DNA from: Bacillota bacterium
GTDB taxonomy: Bacteria; Bacillota_E; Sulfobacillia; Sulfobacillales; Sulfobacillaceae
DNA: 6,275 nt
Direction of reading: 5' to 3'
Assembly (NCBI GenBank): GCA_021820165.1
Contig: JAKADW010000133.1
Span: forward strand, 1-6,275
In this document: one piece after another, positions 5,603-6,275 of the stretch
Layout: the number at the start of each line of letters is the position of its first letter
How positions within the stretch are numbered: the stretch's first letter is position 1
Program-made: the position numbers and the translations under genes
The notes under the pieces: model-generated
Told to the model about the DNA's origin: nothing
The model's input: only the letters and a program-made list of their open reading frames with translations
The model's database searches: none

Positions 5603-6275
5603 TCAAATGGCACGAAGACCATGAAGGCTGAACCAACCACTGTCGTCTGTCCACACCCAGTCCGTTTCATACCCTGCATGCCGCGCCATCTTCATAAACT
5701 CATCGATATGATATTTGTAGGAGCTCTCGGTGTGGATTCGGTCTCCGGAATAAAATGTCAAAAGCTCGCCACAAATCCGCACCCTCTCCGTTCGAGTCGC
5801 AACCAGGTACATTTCCACCCGTCCGCGCTGGGGATTATAGGAGGCCTCGTGTTGCCACATGTCCACATCGAATGTGGTCCCAAGAGCTTCGTTTAGGTGT
5901 CTTAAGGCGTTGCGGTTAAACTCCGCCGTCACCCCCGCGGCATCATTGTAAGCCCGGTCAAGGATGGCAGGATCCTTTTTTAGGTCGACCCCAATGAGAA
6001 AGCGTTCCCCAGCATCCAAGGCCTTACGCATGCGAGCCAGCCAATGCTCGGCTTCATGCGGCTCCATGTTGCCAATGGTTGAGCCGAAAAAGATGAGACA
6101 GCGTCGCTGAGGATGCATGTCCGACGGCCACGGCAGACCCTCAGAAAAATCGCACGCCACAGGCTCAATAGCGAGGGTGGGAAAGGTCCTTCGGATACGG
6201 TTTACCGAAATCTCCAGGCTCGCCGAAGAAATGTCGACGGGAACATAAAGCGACGGATTCTCCAGGTGCCGGAGC
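5603..6275 (-). CDS. egtD: L-histidine N-alpha-methyltransferase EgtD, partial (N-terminus missing)
   Basis: The enzyme transfers three methyl groups from S-adenosylmethionine to histidine, giving hercynine, the first step of ergothioneine synthesis. The 223 visible residues are the C-terminal two thirds of a roughly 320-residue family; the reading frame stays open to the window edge. Motifs in order: YVPVDIS (SAM-binding region), ACDFSEGLPW, FFGSTIGN, GVDLKKD, AYNDAAGVTAEFNRNALRHL with the Asn expected to bind the histidine amino group, a VEMYL strand, and HTESSYKYHIDEF, whose Glu-x-Ser matches the histidine-imidazole-binding pair known from mycobacterial EgtD. The stop is TGA at 5603-5605. 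A GTG lies at 6158-6160 but cannot be the start, because conserved sequence continues upstream of it. The hydrolase gene follows on the same strand. EgtB-type partner genes are not in this window, so the full pathway is not shown. Confidence 0.9.
   Translation of the reverse strand, partial: LRHLENPSLYVPVDISSASLEISVNRIRRTFPTLAIEPVACDFSEGLPWPSDMHPQRRCLIFFGSTIGNMEPHEAEHWLARMRKALDAGERFLIGVDLKKDPAILDRAYNDAAGVTAEFNRNALRHLNEALGTTFDVDMWQHEASYNPQRGRVEMYLVATRTERVRICGELLTFYSGDRIHTESSYKYHIDEFMKMARHAGYETDWVWTDDSGWFSLHGLRAI

Noticed and set aside
5580..5654. Upstream GTG start (5652-5654) for the hydrolase
   Set aside because: It would overlap the end of the EgtD-type gene by about 50 bases, and its extra residues do not resemble the family.

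Overview
The window is 6,275 bases of moderately GC-rich bacterial DNA in which every convincing gene lies on the minus strand, so transcription runs from right to left. Strong AGGAGG-type ribosome binding sites, GTG starts and the compact CsoR-CopA copper pair suggest a Gram-positive host. An acidophilic, Sulfobacillus-like Firmicute is my best guess from the protein style, but this is inference; no rRNA or other marker gene is present.

The right end (about 4.9-6.3 kb) holds the C-terminal two thirds of an EgtD-type histidine N-alpha-methyltransferase (ergothioneine pathway), cut by the window edge. A closely spaced isochorismatase-fold hydrolase follows. It lacks the amidase-type catalytic cysteine, and its best ribosome binding site points to an ACG codon rather than to a standard start.

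The centre (about 4.0-4.8 kb) holds a membrane protein made of four repeated two-helix units (DUF347/COG4705 type). From about 4.0 down to 2.9 kb coding is sparse. There is a non-coding stretch with GC-rich inverted repeats, a doubtful one-helix small protein, a four-helix glycine-zipper protein with a striking methionine/cysteine cluster, and a 45-base imperfect hairpin.

The left part (1-2.9 kb) is a copper-efflux operon: a promoter with an overlapping CsoR-type operator, csoR, and 11 bases later copA, a Cu(I) P1B-ATPase. CsoR should repress the operon until it binds Cu(I), and CopA then exports the metal. The first 90 bases contain no gene.

The most interesting points are the Met-rich membrane protein upstream of the copper operon, the exact W-x14-D register in all four repeats of the DUF347 protein, the ACG/Shine-Dalgarno conflict of the hydrolase, and the 45-base hairpin before the csoR promoter. 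I found no CRISPR array, tRNA, rRNA or complete mobile element.
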